The position numbers were made by a program, and so were the translations under genes. Below are positions 36,674-45,630 of a stretch of DNA of 56,736 bases, piece by piece. Below the pieces are notes generated by a model. It was given only the letters and a program-made list of their open reading frames with translations, was not told where the DNA came from and did not search any database. The first letter of the stretch is position 1. Every line of letters begins with the position of its first letter. The DNA is from Fluviicola sp. (GTDB lineage Bacteria; Bacteroidota; Bacteroidia; Flavobacteriales_D; Crocinitomicaceae), in assembly GCF_029266855.1 (NCBI RefSeq), contig NZ_JAQSWB010000012.1, positions 1-56,736 on the forward strand, written 5' to 3'.

Positions 36674-39058
36674 ATGAAATTCAAATACCTTATAGTCTTT
36701 TCAGCACTTTTTCTTTTCAATAAAAGTGTTTTGGCCCAGACAAAAAATGTTCCGGCAGGAAGCCAGGGATATTCTTGGGGATATGTTCCCCCAAATATTT
36801 TAGGAGGAGCCACGATTCCTATTTCAGCTGCACCTTACCAGGTTTCTATGGAAATAAACGGAAGCCATGCCTGCGGAGGTTCGATCATTTCCGACCAATG
36901 GATCCTGACCGCCGCCCACTGTGTTGTCTTGGGTGGAGCAACAACATCCAATACGGTAATCCACGCGGGAAGCAATGACCAGACGAGCAGCGCCGGTCAG
37001 AACATTTCTGTAGATATAATCCATGTACACCCCAGCTATAATAGCTCAACCCAAGAAAATGATATTGCATTGTTGCATCTTTCCTCACCCTTGCAATTCA
37101 ACAACAATGTGATGCCGATTGAATATGCAAATAACTGTAACACCAATGCCGCGGACTACAATCCGGGGAATAACGTGTATTTATCCGGTTGGGGAATCAC
37201 ATGTAATTCCTGTGGAGTTGCAACCTTTTTACAAGGCTTGTCTATTCCTTTTGTTTCCAATGCAACTGCGATGGCAATTAACGTGGCGTATAATTCTGCT
37301 TACACAGCGAACATTTCGTCTAATATGCTGGCATTTTATAGTTCCGGGACCGGAGCAGGACCAGGAGATAGCGGCGGTCCGGCGGTCATCAGTAAAAACG
37401 GAAATAAAATTAACTTAGGTGCATCGAGCTGGGGATACTGGCCAAAAGACCAATTGCCGACGGTTTATACGCATGTCAGAAATTATGCATCCTGGATTCA
37501 GACCATTACAGGTTTTTCCATTAGTGATCCGGGATTGGATTTGTATTCCAAAGACAAACCATGGGATATGGGTAAAGAGCCTAGCAATGTGAGTAACCTA
37601 TGGGAAAGTGAAGATATTTGGGTACGCAGACAAAACGATGGTATCACGACTCAGGTACACCAGGATCCGGAATATTATGCAATGCCGGGAAACAGTGATT
37701 ATGTTTATGTAAGAATCAGAAACAGGGGATGTGTTGCATCTACGGGAACGGAACAGGTAACACTGAATTGGGCAAAAGCTGCAACGTCATTGGGATGGCC
37801 AAGCAACTGGGATGGTTCTGTATTAACAAGTACAGGCTTCCCGCTCGGAGGCCTTATCGGAACAGCGACCTTGCCGGTAATTCAGCCGGGAGATGCAACT
37901 ATCCTAACTTTTCCGTGGAACCCACCGAATCCAGCTGATTATGTCGGTGGATTAACCACTGACCCATCGCTGTTTTGGGCAGAAGAGCCACATCACTTTT
38001 GCCTTTTATCGCGAATTGTCGCATCGGGTGACCCAATGACTGTACCTGAAACAATAAATCTGGGAGCCAATGTAAATAACAACAATAACATTGCTTGGAA
38101 AAACTTGTCTGTTGTGGATTTAAATCCGGGTAACATCGCACCGGGAGGAATAGTTCAGACAGGTGCTACTATACTGGTTGGTGATGCATGGGATCATGGC
38201 GGAGTGTATAACATTGAATTCACAAATCCTGACTACATTACCGGAAACCGGGTAACCGAGGAGGCAGAGATTAAAATTACGCTGGATGCTCCTTTGTGGC
38301 AGAAATGGGAAGAGGCTGGTCTTCAATCGGAAGGTATAGAAATAGTGAATCCACACGAGCATCAGTTGGTAATTGTAGGACATCATGCAAGGCTTGACAA
38401 TCTGGCATTCCAGCCCAACGAACGGAATTTAATTCATGTAGAATTCAATTTTTTAACCCAACAGGCAAGCGATCAGCATGAGTTTGATTTTTGTGTTATT
38501 CAACGGACGAGTACAGATAATTTGATAGTGGGTGGTGAGACTTATAAAATTTATAAGGAACAAAGACCCGAATTCGTAGCTAATGCCGGTGAAGACATAG
38601 AAATAGCACAACTGAACAGTACTACCTTAAGTGCATACCCGATCGGTGAACAAGCGGTCTATAACTGGTATGACGAAAATGGTACCTTGGTTTATACCGG
38701 CAAAGATTTCACCGTTTCCCCGGAAGTTACTACCAAATACAAACTGGAAGTAATCGCTTCTCTTGATGGATTTAAAGATTACGATGAAGTGGAGATAAAA
38801 GTAAAAGAATATGCTATCAACAACATATCTCCTAACCCGTCAAGTGACATAATTACTATTGACTACAGAGCACAAAAAGCACAATCTGCCTATGTTATGA
38901 TTGTGCCCTTGTTTTCAGGAACATCGAATCAGTATATTTTAAACACGGCAGAAACATCAAAAAGAATTGATGTGTCAGGTTATACACGCGGACAATATGC
39001 TGTTGTACTGATTTGCGACGGTAATGTCGTTGACTATAAAAACATTTTAGTTCAGTAA
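36674..39058 (+). CDS. Secreted trypsin-like serine protease with T9SS tail
   Basis: 794 residues. Signal peptide (MKFKYLIVFSALFLFNKSVLA), then an S1 protease domain about 42-285 with intact triad: H82 in ILTAAHC, D130 in ENDIALLHL, S233 in GPGDSGGPAV. The N-terminal ILGG at 42-45 suggests zymogen activation by cleavage before Ile42. Then about 400 residues of beta-rich sequence and a C-terminal T9SS type A domain (INNISPNPSSDIITIDY). Likely a secreted or surface-bound digestive protease. A hairpin terminator lies after the stop. Confidence 0.92.
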   Translation: MKFKYLIVFSALFLFNKSVLAQTKNVPAGSQGYSWGYVPPNILGGATIPISAAPYQVSMEINGSHACGGSIISDQWILTAAHCVVLGGATTSNTVIHAGSNDQTSSAGQNISVDIIHVHPSYNSSTQENDIALLHLSSPLQFNNNVMPIEYANNCNTNAADYNPGNNVYLSGWGITCNSCGVATFLQGLSIPFVSNATAMAINVAYNSAYTANISSNMLAFYSSGTGAGPGDSGGPAVISKNGNKINLGASSWGYWPKDQLPTVYTHVRNYASWIQTITGFSISDPGLDLYSKDKPWDMGKEPSNVSNLWESEDIWVRRQNDGITTQVHQDPEYYAMPGNSDYVYVRIRNRGCVASTGTEQVTLNWAKAATSLGWPSNWDGSVLTSTGFPLGGLIGTATLPVIQPGDATILTFPWNPPNPADYVGGLTTDPSLFWAEEPHHFCLLSRIVASGDPMTVPETINLGANVNNNNNIAWKNLSVVDLNPGNIAPGGIVQTGATILVGDAWDHGGVYNIEFTNPDYITGNRVTEEAEIKITLDAPLWQKWEEAGLQSEGIEIVNPHEHQLVIVGHHARLDNLAFQPNERNLIHVEFNFLTQQASDQHEFDFCVIQRTSTDNLIVGGETYKIYKEQRPEFVANAGEDIEIAQLNSTTLSAYPIGEQAVYNWYDENGTLVYTGKDFTVSPEVTTKYKLEVIASLDGFKDYDEVEIKVKEYAINNISPNPSSDIITIDYRAQKAQSAYVMIVPLFSGTSNQYILNTAETSKRIDVSGYTRGQYAVVLICDGNVVDYKNILVQ

Positions 39059-39069
39059 TCTTTTAACCA

Positions 39070-39102
39070 AAGGCACGGCGGAAAAAAAATCTGCCGTGCC
39101 TT
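39070..39102 (+). terminator. Hairpin between the protease and the next gene
   Basis: AAGGCACGGC (39070-39079) pairs with GCCGTGCCTT (39093-39102), 13-nt loop; AT-rich sequence follows. It lies 12 nt past the protease stop and 18 nt before the next start, so it could partly uncouple the two genes. Confidence 0.65.
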
Positions 39103-39119
39103 AATAAAAAAGTATTCAT

Positions 39120-39755
39120 ATGAAAAAGATCATTGTAATTGCTGGCTTATTGGTAACACCGGTCTTTGGCTTCTCACAAACAATTGATAGTGTCTCGGTC
39201 ACGATCGGCAACCCGACAAGCACGGTTTATATTAAAGGAATCAGTCCGCAAATGGACCTGTCAGGTATAACAATCGTTGCACTAAATGATCTGAATAATA
39301 CCCAAGTGATTAATTTATACTTCAAAGGATGTCCTTTGAATCAAATGGTATTACCTTATGACACTACTATTAACTTAAGTGTACCCTTCCCCTATGCCCT
39401 TGAGATAAATACTGTGCACGATACATCATCGACTTGCGCTTACCCCACAACGCCATTTGTTGTAGATACATTCCATTTGGATGCCTCTCAAATTTTGGGA
39501 ATGGGAGAATTGCATGGAAAAGAAGAAGGTATTGAGATCTACCCCAATCCGGCAAACAGCTTGATAGACGTTTTTGCGAAATGTGTAGTGGAGATCGTTT
39601 CGATTTATTCTATGGAAGGCAAAAAAATGTCTGATAAAATTATTGGAAAAAATAAGTTTAGTATTGACCTGACGGACTTTCCCCAAGGGGCGTATTTCTT
39701 GGTGCTTAAAACAAAATCAAAAGGTTTGATCACAAAAAGGATTACCAAAAAGTGA
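39120..39755 (+). CDS. Small secreted T9SS cargo protein
   Basis: 211 residues: signal peptide (MKKIIVIAGLLVTPVFGFSQ), about 115 residues without a recognised domain (two Cys that could pair), and a type A T9SS tail (EIYPNPANSLIDVFAKC ... GAYFLVLKTKSKGLITKRI). Same direction and 61 nt behind the protease gene, so a functional link is possible but not shown. Confidence 0.85.
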   Translation: MKKIIVIAGLLVTPVFGFSQTIDSVSVTIGNPTSTVYIKGISPQMDLSGITIVALNDLNNTQVINLYFKGCPLNQMVLPYDTTINLSVPFPYALEINTVHDTSSTCAYPTTPFVVDTFHLDASQILGMGELHGKEEGIEIYPNPANSLIDVFAKCVVEIVSIYSMEGKKMSDKIIGKNKFSIDLTDFPQGAYFLVLKTKSKGLITKRITKK

Positions 39756-39844
39756 TCATCATCGTTCAAAAACAAGCAGTCGATTCATAAGAAAAGTTCT
39801 GCATCTTCCGAACAAAGTAAGGAATTGTTCCTATGTGATAGGAA

Positions 39845-39878
39845 ACAAAAAATCCTCACTCGTTTCCGAATGAGGATT
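39845..39878 (-). terminator. Terminator of the act-cox operon
   Basis: Minus strand, 22 nt past the coxA stop: AATCCTCATTC (39878-39868), 6-nt loop, GAGTGAGGATT (39861-39851), then a T run (39850-39845). A standard intrinsic terminator for the eight-gene operon. Confidence 0.88.
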
Positions 39879-39900
39879 CTCAATTTTATATATCAAAGAT

Positions 39901-41709
39901 CTAGTGATCTCCTTCTTCACCTTCTGCAAGAGGAACAACTTGAGGAATAAAGTCTTCCTCAGCTCCCGGCTTAGAGTAATCATATGGCCAACGGTGAACT
40001 TCAGGAATTGCTCCCGGCCAGTTTCCGTGAATATGCGCAACCGGAGTCGTCCACTCTAGTGTATTCGATCTCCAAGGGTTTTGAACCGCTCTCGGACCTC
40101 TGTAAATACTGTAGAAGAAGTTGAATAAGAAAATCAACTGACCAAATGCTGCGATGATCGCAAACACAGTAATGATCACATTCAAATCCATAATCATATC
40201 GTAAGTAGGTTTATCATATTCACCCACTACCGAGTAATCGTAGTAACGACGAGGCGCTCCTGCTATCCCTACAAAGTGCATTGGGAAGAATACCCCGTAA
40301 GCACCAACAATAGTTACCCAGAAATGAGCGTATCCTAAACGGGTGTTCAGCATACGACCATACATTTTAGGGAACCAATGGTAAACACCGGCAAACATTC
40401 CGAATACAGCCGACATACCCATTACGATGTGGAAGTGAGCTACAACGAAATACGTATCGTGAACTGCAATATCCAAAGCTGAATCCGCAAGGATAATACC
40501 CGTAACACCACCTGTAATAAATGTAGAAACCAATCCGATCGAGAACAACATTGCCGGAGTATAGATATTGGAACCTCTCCAGATAGTAGTGATGTAGTTA
40601 AACACTTTTACAGCGGAAGGAATCGCGATCAATAAGGTCGTAAATACGAATACGGAACCAATGAACGGGTTCATACCTGTGATAAACATGTGGTGACCCC
40701 AAACGATAAACGATAGGAAACCAATTGCCAGGATCGAACCGATCATTGCACGGTAACCGAAGATCGGTTTACGCGAATTTGTAGATATGATCTCCGAAGT
40801 CAGACCAAGTGCAGGTAATAATACGATATATACCTCCGGGTGACCCAGGAACCAGAATAAATGCTGGTATAACAATGGTGATCCACCGTGATTCTCCAAC
40901 ATTTCGGAACCAACAATGATATCAGAAAGGTAGAAAGAAGTTCCGGCCAAACGGTCCATCATCAATAACAAAGCTGCTGACAATAAAACAGGGAAAGATA
41001 GTACCCCTAAGATCGCTGTAATGAAGAATGCCCAGATTGTCAATGGCAAACGAGTCATTTTCATCCCTTTTGTACGTAAGTTAAAGATTGTTACGATGTA
41101 GTTCAGGGAACCAAGTAAAGAGGAAGCGATGAAAATAGTCATAGATACTAACCAAAGAGTCATACCCAAACCTGAACCTTCGATTGCTTGTGGCAACGCA
41201 GATAATGGAGGATAGATCGTCCAACCTGAAGATGCAGGCCCTGTTTCGATAAACAAAGAGAACAACATGATCAAAGATGAGATCAGGAACATCCAGTAAG
41301 ACAACATATTCAAGAAACCTGAAGCCATATCACGTGCACCAATTTGCAAGGGAATAAGCAAGTTCGAGAAAGTACCTGACAATCCACCTGTCAACAAGAA
41401 GAATACCATGATCGTACCGTGGATAGTTACCAATCCCAAATACATGCTTTCTTTCATTACTCCTCCCGGAGCCCAGGTTTCACCAAGGAAAAATGATAAG
41501 AAATCCGATTCCTCACCCGGCCAAGCCAGTTGAATACGGAACAAGATAGATAATAGCATTGCTACTACCCCCATAAATACAGCAGTCATCAGGAACTGCT
41601 TTCCAATCATTTTATGGTCTTGACTAAAAATATATTTAGAAATAAAACCTTCTTCATGGTGGTGATGACCATGAGCGTCGTGATGTGCGTGTGCTTCGTG
41701 AGCTGCCAT
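39901..41709 (-). CDS. coxA: Cytochrome c oxidase subunit I
   Basis: 602 residues with a His-rich N-terminus and twelve membrane helices. Heme-copper core: FLGHPEVYIVLLPALG (CuB His, cross-linked Tyr and D-channel Glu), VWGHHMFITGMNPF (CuB His pair), AHFHIVMG (heme a and a3 His). D-channel Asp is in IGARDMA and K-channel Lys in IAIPSAVKVF. This is an A-type enzyme that reduces O2 and pumps protons. Last gene of the act-cox operon. Subunit III is not in the window. Confidence 0.98.
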   Translation of the reverse strand: MAAHEAHAHHDAHGHHHHEEGFISKYIFSQDHKMIGKQFLMTAVFMGVVAMLLSILFRIQLAWPGEESDFLSFFLGETWAPGGVMKESMYLGLVTIHGTIMVFFLLTGGLSGTFSNLLIPLQIGARDMASGFLNMLSYWMFLISSLIMLFSLFIETGPASSGWTIYPPLSALPQAIEGSGLGMTLWLVSMTIFIASSLLGSLNYIVTIFNLRTKGMKMTRLPLTIWAFFITAILGVLSFPVLLSAALLLMMDRLAGTSFYLSDIIVGSEMLENHGGSPLLYQHLFWFLGHPEVYIVLLPALGLTSEIISTNSRKPIFGYRAMIGSILAIGFLSFIVWGHHMFITGMNPFIGSVFVFTTLLIAIPSAVKVFNYITTIWRGSNIYTPAMLFSIGLVSTFITGGVTGIILADSALDIAVHDTYFVVAHFHIVMGMSAVFGMFAGVYHWFPKMYGRMLNTRLGYAHFWVTIVGAYGVFFPMHFVGIAGAPRRYYDYSVVGEYDKPTYDMIMDLNVIITVFAIIAAFGQLIFLFNFFYSIYRGPRAVQNPWRSNTLEWTTPVAHIHGNWPGAIPEVHRWPYDYSKPGAEEDFIPQVVPLAEGEEGDH

Positions 41710-41735
41710 GATTTTATTTTTTTTGCTTTAAGTTA

Positions 41736-43031
41736 TTATAATGTTTTTACGATTGCCGCCGAGTCCATTGCCGGAGCTGTTGCTACTGCAGTTGAATCAG
41801 CCGGAGCTGCTGCCTTTGGTTTTCCTACTGCATAAGTGTTTCTAAACGTTTTGCAGGCATCGGCTGCTTTTGGATCTAACTTAGAAACTCTGGCATACCA
41901 TTTTTTGTATGCAGGCTTATCCAATACCACAACAATCAATTTCATTTTGTAGTGAGATGATCCACAGATCTTATTACACATCAAAATGTAATTGAACTGA
42001 GGATTATGCATTTTCTCACGCATTTCAGTTGTAGTGATTGTCGGTCTGAATTTAAAACGGGTAGTTTGACCCGGAACCGTATTCATTTGAGCACGGAAAT
42101 GCGGCATGTATGCAGAGTGAATTACGTCTTTCGATCTGAAATTAAATTCGTAATCCTGTCCTTTACATAAAAACAAAGTGTCATTTGCATTGAAAACGAT
42201 ATCATCCATTACACGTGTATCCAAAGCACTGTTATGTCGTGCTTTCAATTGGTACAACATGCGAACCATGCGCTCTTTTCTGGCCAAGTCTTTCACCATC
42301 AGTGCGTGATCTTCAGGAACAAACATCAACTTCGGATTATTCAGTTTAGATTCCAAAGCATGGATACCGCTTGAGCTGTTTTCCATACTGTCGATTGCAT
42401 CCTGGATCGTCTTTGTAGTCATCAAAGCCAATGGGTTGTTTTCATTTGTCAGTTTGTAGTCGAAGTAACCCAACTTATTATCATCACCTGCCATGCGAAC
42501 TGTCCAGTCAAATTGTTTGGAGAACAACTCGATTCGAATTGCTTCATCCGGTGATTTATCCGTTTGCTCATTCCAGGATTTCAAACCTAAGATGATAATT
42601 ACCGCAAGTACAATCGCAGGAATAACTGTCCAAACTAATTCCAACCGATTATCGTGTGGGAACCAATATGCTTTCACTCCGGGTTTGCGAACGTACTTGA
42701 ATGCAAAACCAAAAAGCAATCCGTTCGTTAAAAAGAATACTGCAGTAATGATTAACATATTCAGGTCCATCAACCAGTCTGTCGATTTCCCGTGAACTGA
42801 AGCTGCTTCTCCACGTCCGGTATAACCATATTCTGCAAACAAGTATAATACAGACGCGAAAAACGCGAACATAAACACCAATAATAAGGTTGCATTCAAT
42901 CGGTTATCGCGGTTGGGAATATCTTCCTCCCGGCGATTTCTTAATTTAGAAGAAAGTTCATACATGCGCACCAACTGTGCTACAGCAATTACTCCTAAAA
43001 TGATAACTATTAATACAATTAGCTTTGTCAT
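41736..43031 (-). CDS. coxB: Cytochrome c oxidase subunit II
   Basis: 431 residues, longer than usual. Three membrane helices near the N-terminus, then the periplasmic CuA domain with H305 (DVIHSAYMPHF), C352, C356, H360 and M363 (CNKICGSSHYKM). The Glu normally between the cysteines is Lys354; that residue binds Cu through its backbone, so function may be kept. About 95 residues (roughly 195-290) are inserted between the first strands and the CuA site. An Ala/Pro-rich tail ends the protein. No heme c domain. Confidence 0.96.
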   Translation of the reverse strand: MTKLIVLIVIILGVIAVAQLVRMYELSSKLRNRREEDIPNRDNRLNATLLLVFMFAFFASVLYLFAEYGYTGRGEAASVHGKSTDWLMDLNMLIITAVFFLTNGLLFGFAFKYVRKPGVKAYWFPHDNRLELVWTVIPAIVLAVIIILGLKSWNEQTDKSPDEAIRIELFSKQFDWTVRMAGDDNKLGYFDYKLTNENNPLALMTTKTIQDAIDSMENSSSGIHALESKLNNPKLMFVPEDHALMVKDLARKERMVRMLYQLKARHNSALDTRVMDDIVFNANDTLFLCKGQDYEFNFRSKDVIHSAYMPHFRAQMNTVPGQTTRFKFRPTITTTEMREKMHNPQFNYILMCNKICGSSHYKMKLIVVVLDKPAYKKWYARVSKLDPKAADACKTFRNTYAVGKPKAAAPADSTAVATAPAMDSAAIVKTL

Positions 43032-43064
43032 GTTTTTTATTTTATCGTAACAACAAGTGCCTTA

Positions 43065-44261
43065 TTAAATTTCGTGGTGAATACTTTCGTCAAGGAACGG
43101 GTGATTAACCGGCATCAGCGGAGCTTTAGTCAGGTTCGTTAAAATGATTCGGATAAAGAACCCTAAGAACAATAAAGCCATACCAATTTCCATGGCACCG
43201 ATATAAGCGGATTTACCCATTGAACCTCCCATTACCATCAGGTATGCATCAACCCAGTGACCTGCGAAGATGATAACTCCGACAGCAGTTAATACACCTG
43301 CATGTCTTTTTGCATCACGTGACATTAACAATAACATTGGGAATGCAAAGTTGATGAAGAACATACCGAAGTACAATAATTTGAAGTCTTCAATACGCGT
43401 TAAGTGGTAAGTTACCTCCTCCGGAATATTTGCGTACCAGATCAACATGAATTGAGAGAACCACAAGTAAGACCATAAGAAAGATGTAGCGAATGTCCAT
43501 TTACCCAAATCGTGGATATGGTTTTCGTTTACTTTACTCAAATATCCTTGTTTCTTCAAGTACAATGTAAGGGTAACCAAAACTACCATTGTAGAACACC
43601 ACATTCCTGCGAATACGTACCATCCGAACAAAGTAGAGAACCAATGCGCATCAATCGACATGATCCAGTCCCAAGCAGAAGTTGAAGAGAACACAGCGAA
43701 GAATACCAGGAACAATGCTCCTTTTTTATAGTTTTTAAAGTGAATTGCAGTTCCGCCAACACGATCTTCTTCCAATGAACGCATTTTGAATCCTCTCCAG
43801 AAAATGAAGTAAACACCCATGTACGCCAATGTTCTGATCCAGAAGAATGTTTGGTTCAGATAAGCCGATTTCTTTACCAGGATCGGATCGTGCTCTACAT
43901 GTGCATTGTCCATCCAGATGTAGACACCCCCACCTTTCATTAAAGAAATAGTCAATAAGGTAACAAGCATCAATGCAATACCATAAGGTAAGTAACCTGC
44001 AACACCTTCAATAATGCGTTTTACAGAAGCATACCAACCTGTTTCCGTTGCATACTGCAATGCCAGGAAGTACAATGCCCCCAAGCCGATTGCAAAAAAG
44101 AAGAAGCTATCTACTAATAAGTTCCCTAAGAAACGTTTTGTAAAGTTCTCACCTCCGTGACAACTAAATTCTACCCAAATACCTAAACAGATACCGATAA
44201 TTCCCAACAACATCAGGATTACCGTAAGGGATTTTGCTTTTGATGAAACTTTGAATTCCAT
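43065..44261 (-). CDS. actF: Alternative complex III subunit ActF
   Basis: 398 residues, about ten membrane helices, e.g. SLTVILMLLGIIGICLGIWV and GALFLVFFAVFSSTSAWDWI. This is the second NrfD-like membrane subunit, paired with ActC in quinol oxidation and proton movement. ELFSC-type quinone motifs are not evident, as in other ActF. Lies between actE and coxB in the operon. Confidence 0.9.
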   Translation of the reverse strand: MEFKVSSKAKSLTVILMLLGIIGICLGIWVEFSCHGGENFTKRFLGNLLVDSFFFFAIGLGALYFLALQYATETGWYASVKRIIEGVAGYLPYGIALMLVTLLTISLMKGGGVYIWMDNAHVEHDPILVKKSAYLNQTFFWIRTLAYMGVYFIFWRGFKMRSLEEDRVGGTAIHFKNYKKGALFLVFFAVFSSTSAWDWIMSIDAHWFSTLFGWYVFAGMWCSTMVVLVTLTLYLKKQGYLSKVNENHIHDLGKWTFATSFLWSYLWFSQFMLIWYANIPEEVTYHLTRIEDFKLLYFGMFFINFAFPMLLLMSRDAKRHAGVLTAVGVIIFAGHWVDAYLMVMGGSMGKSAYIGAMEIGMALLFLGFFIRIILTNLTKAPLMPVNHPFLDESIHHEI

Positions 44262-44289
44262 TTTTATTCGTTTTCTATCTTAGTAAATA

Positions 44290-45039
44290 TTACTTCGTTC
44301 CAGTTGTATCTTGTTGTGCAGCAAGTGAACCCCAAGACGGTGCTCCGTTTGCATCAAACGTTCCGTACTTCGCATCCTGGAATTTTCTTACGTAGTGCAC
44401 CAAAGTCCAGATCTCTTTCTTATTCAGTAAAGAAGCATGTGCTCCCATCATCCCTTTACCATAGTAAATAGAATAGAACATTTGTCCTTCCTGAATTGCC
44501 AGACCACTTAAGACAGCAGCACCTGTATAAGCACCGGATTTAACCATCGGGCCTTCTCCGTCACCTTTTTCACCATGACAGTGATTACAGTTTATCTGAT
44601 ACAAAGCTTTTCCTTCCGCAAACACCTTATCGGCAACTTCCTTGGAAGTTAACTTGATCGGATTCACATCAGCAGCTGACATCTTGTATTCGTAATCCGC
44701 ATCTTCATTTGAAGACAGATCATACTGATACAAACCATGTGATTCTGCAAACAATCTACCCGGCATACGGTGATATGGAAGTAAGGTGTGAACAGTTGCT
44801 GAATCCGTACCCGCATAAGGAATTGCATAACGCGGTGGAACCATTGCGGAACGACGCATCTTTAATTCGTCATTGATCTGACCACGAACCTCACCATAAT
44901 CAACATACGGTTCAATCGCAGGAGAACGATACATATCAGGCATGTATTCTAAACCTGCACTATCAGGATCAGAAGTACACGCTGCAGCTAGCAACGCTAC
45001 TAATGAAAACTGTGCAAATGCCTTGAATTTTACTTTCAT
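44290..45039 (-). CDS. actE: Alternative complex III cytochrome c subunit ActE
   Basis: 249 residues. Lipoprotein leader (FSLVALLAAACTSD, lipid on Cys), then a mono-heme cytochrome c: heme site CNHCHGEKGDGEGPM and a likely Met ligand in KGMMGAHASLL. It likely passes electrons from the complex to the oxidase or a soluble cytochrome. Confidence 0.95.
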   Translation of the reverse strand: MKVKFKAFAQFSLVALLAAACTSDPDSAGLEYMPDMYRSPAIEPYVDYGEVRGQINDELKMRRSAMVPPRYAIPYAGTDSATVHTLLPYHRMPGRLFAESHGLYQYDLSSNEDADYEYKMSAADVNPIKLTSKEVADKVFAEGKALYQINCNHCHGEKGDGEGPMVKSGAYTGAAVLSGLAIQEGQMFYSIYYGKGMMGAHASLLNKKEIWTLVHYVRKFQDAKYGTFDANGAPSWGSLAAQQDTTGTK

Positions 45040-45084
45040 CTGTATTGGTCTTTAAATGCTGTAAGACTTACTATCTACAGTTAA

Positions 45085-45621
45085 TTAATGAATATCTTTT
45101 TGATCTACTTCTACTACTCCGGTCTCATTCAACATCGACATCAATTCTCCTTCGGAAAACCGGATGTTGTCTGACAAACGCAATTCCATTACGAACTTAT
45201 CGTCTGTTGTACGAGGATCGGGATTCGTTGCTGGCATTCCCGGCAAAGTCTTATTCAATAACAAATAAGTGATTGCCATCCCGTGAGCAGCACACAATAC
45301 AGTGAACTCAAAGGTAATCGGGATAAAAGCCAATACGTTGTCCATGTAACTGTCATTTGGTTTTCCACCAATGTTCATCGGCCAGTCATGAATCATGAAA
45401 TAATTCATTCCAAAAGTTGCCAATGCAGTTCCGGTCAAACCGTACAAGAAGGCCATAATACCCAAACGTGTCTGCTTTACTCCGATAATCGGATCAATTC
45501 CGTGGATCGGGAACGGAGAAAACACGTCAGCTACTTTAACTCCTTTAGCGACTAACTTCTTTGCGCCGTCTTTTAGCACATCGTCGTCGTCATACATTGC
45601 ATAAATTACTCTCTCTGCCAT
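45085..45621 (-). CDS. actD: Alternative complex III subunit ActD
   Basis: 178 residues, DUF3341. N-terminal MAERVIYAMYDDDDVLKDG, FSPFPIHGIDP near residue 38 and two membrane helices (LGIMAFLYGLTGTALATFGM; VLAFIPITFEFTVLCAAHGM). Anchors the complex; role not catalytic. Ten nt after actC. Confidence 0.93.
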   Translation of the reverse strand: MAERVIYAMYDDDDVLKDGAKKLVAKGVKVADVFSPFPIHGIDPIIGVKQTRLGIMAFLYGLTGTALATFGMNYFMIHDWPMNIGGKPNDSYMDNVLAFIPITFEFTVLCAAHGMAITYLLLNKTLPGMPATNPDPRTTDDKFVMELRLSDNIRFSEGELMSMLNETGVVEVDQKDIH

Positions 45622-45630
45622 GTTTCTCTA

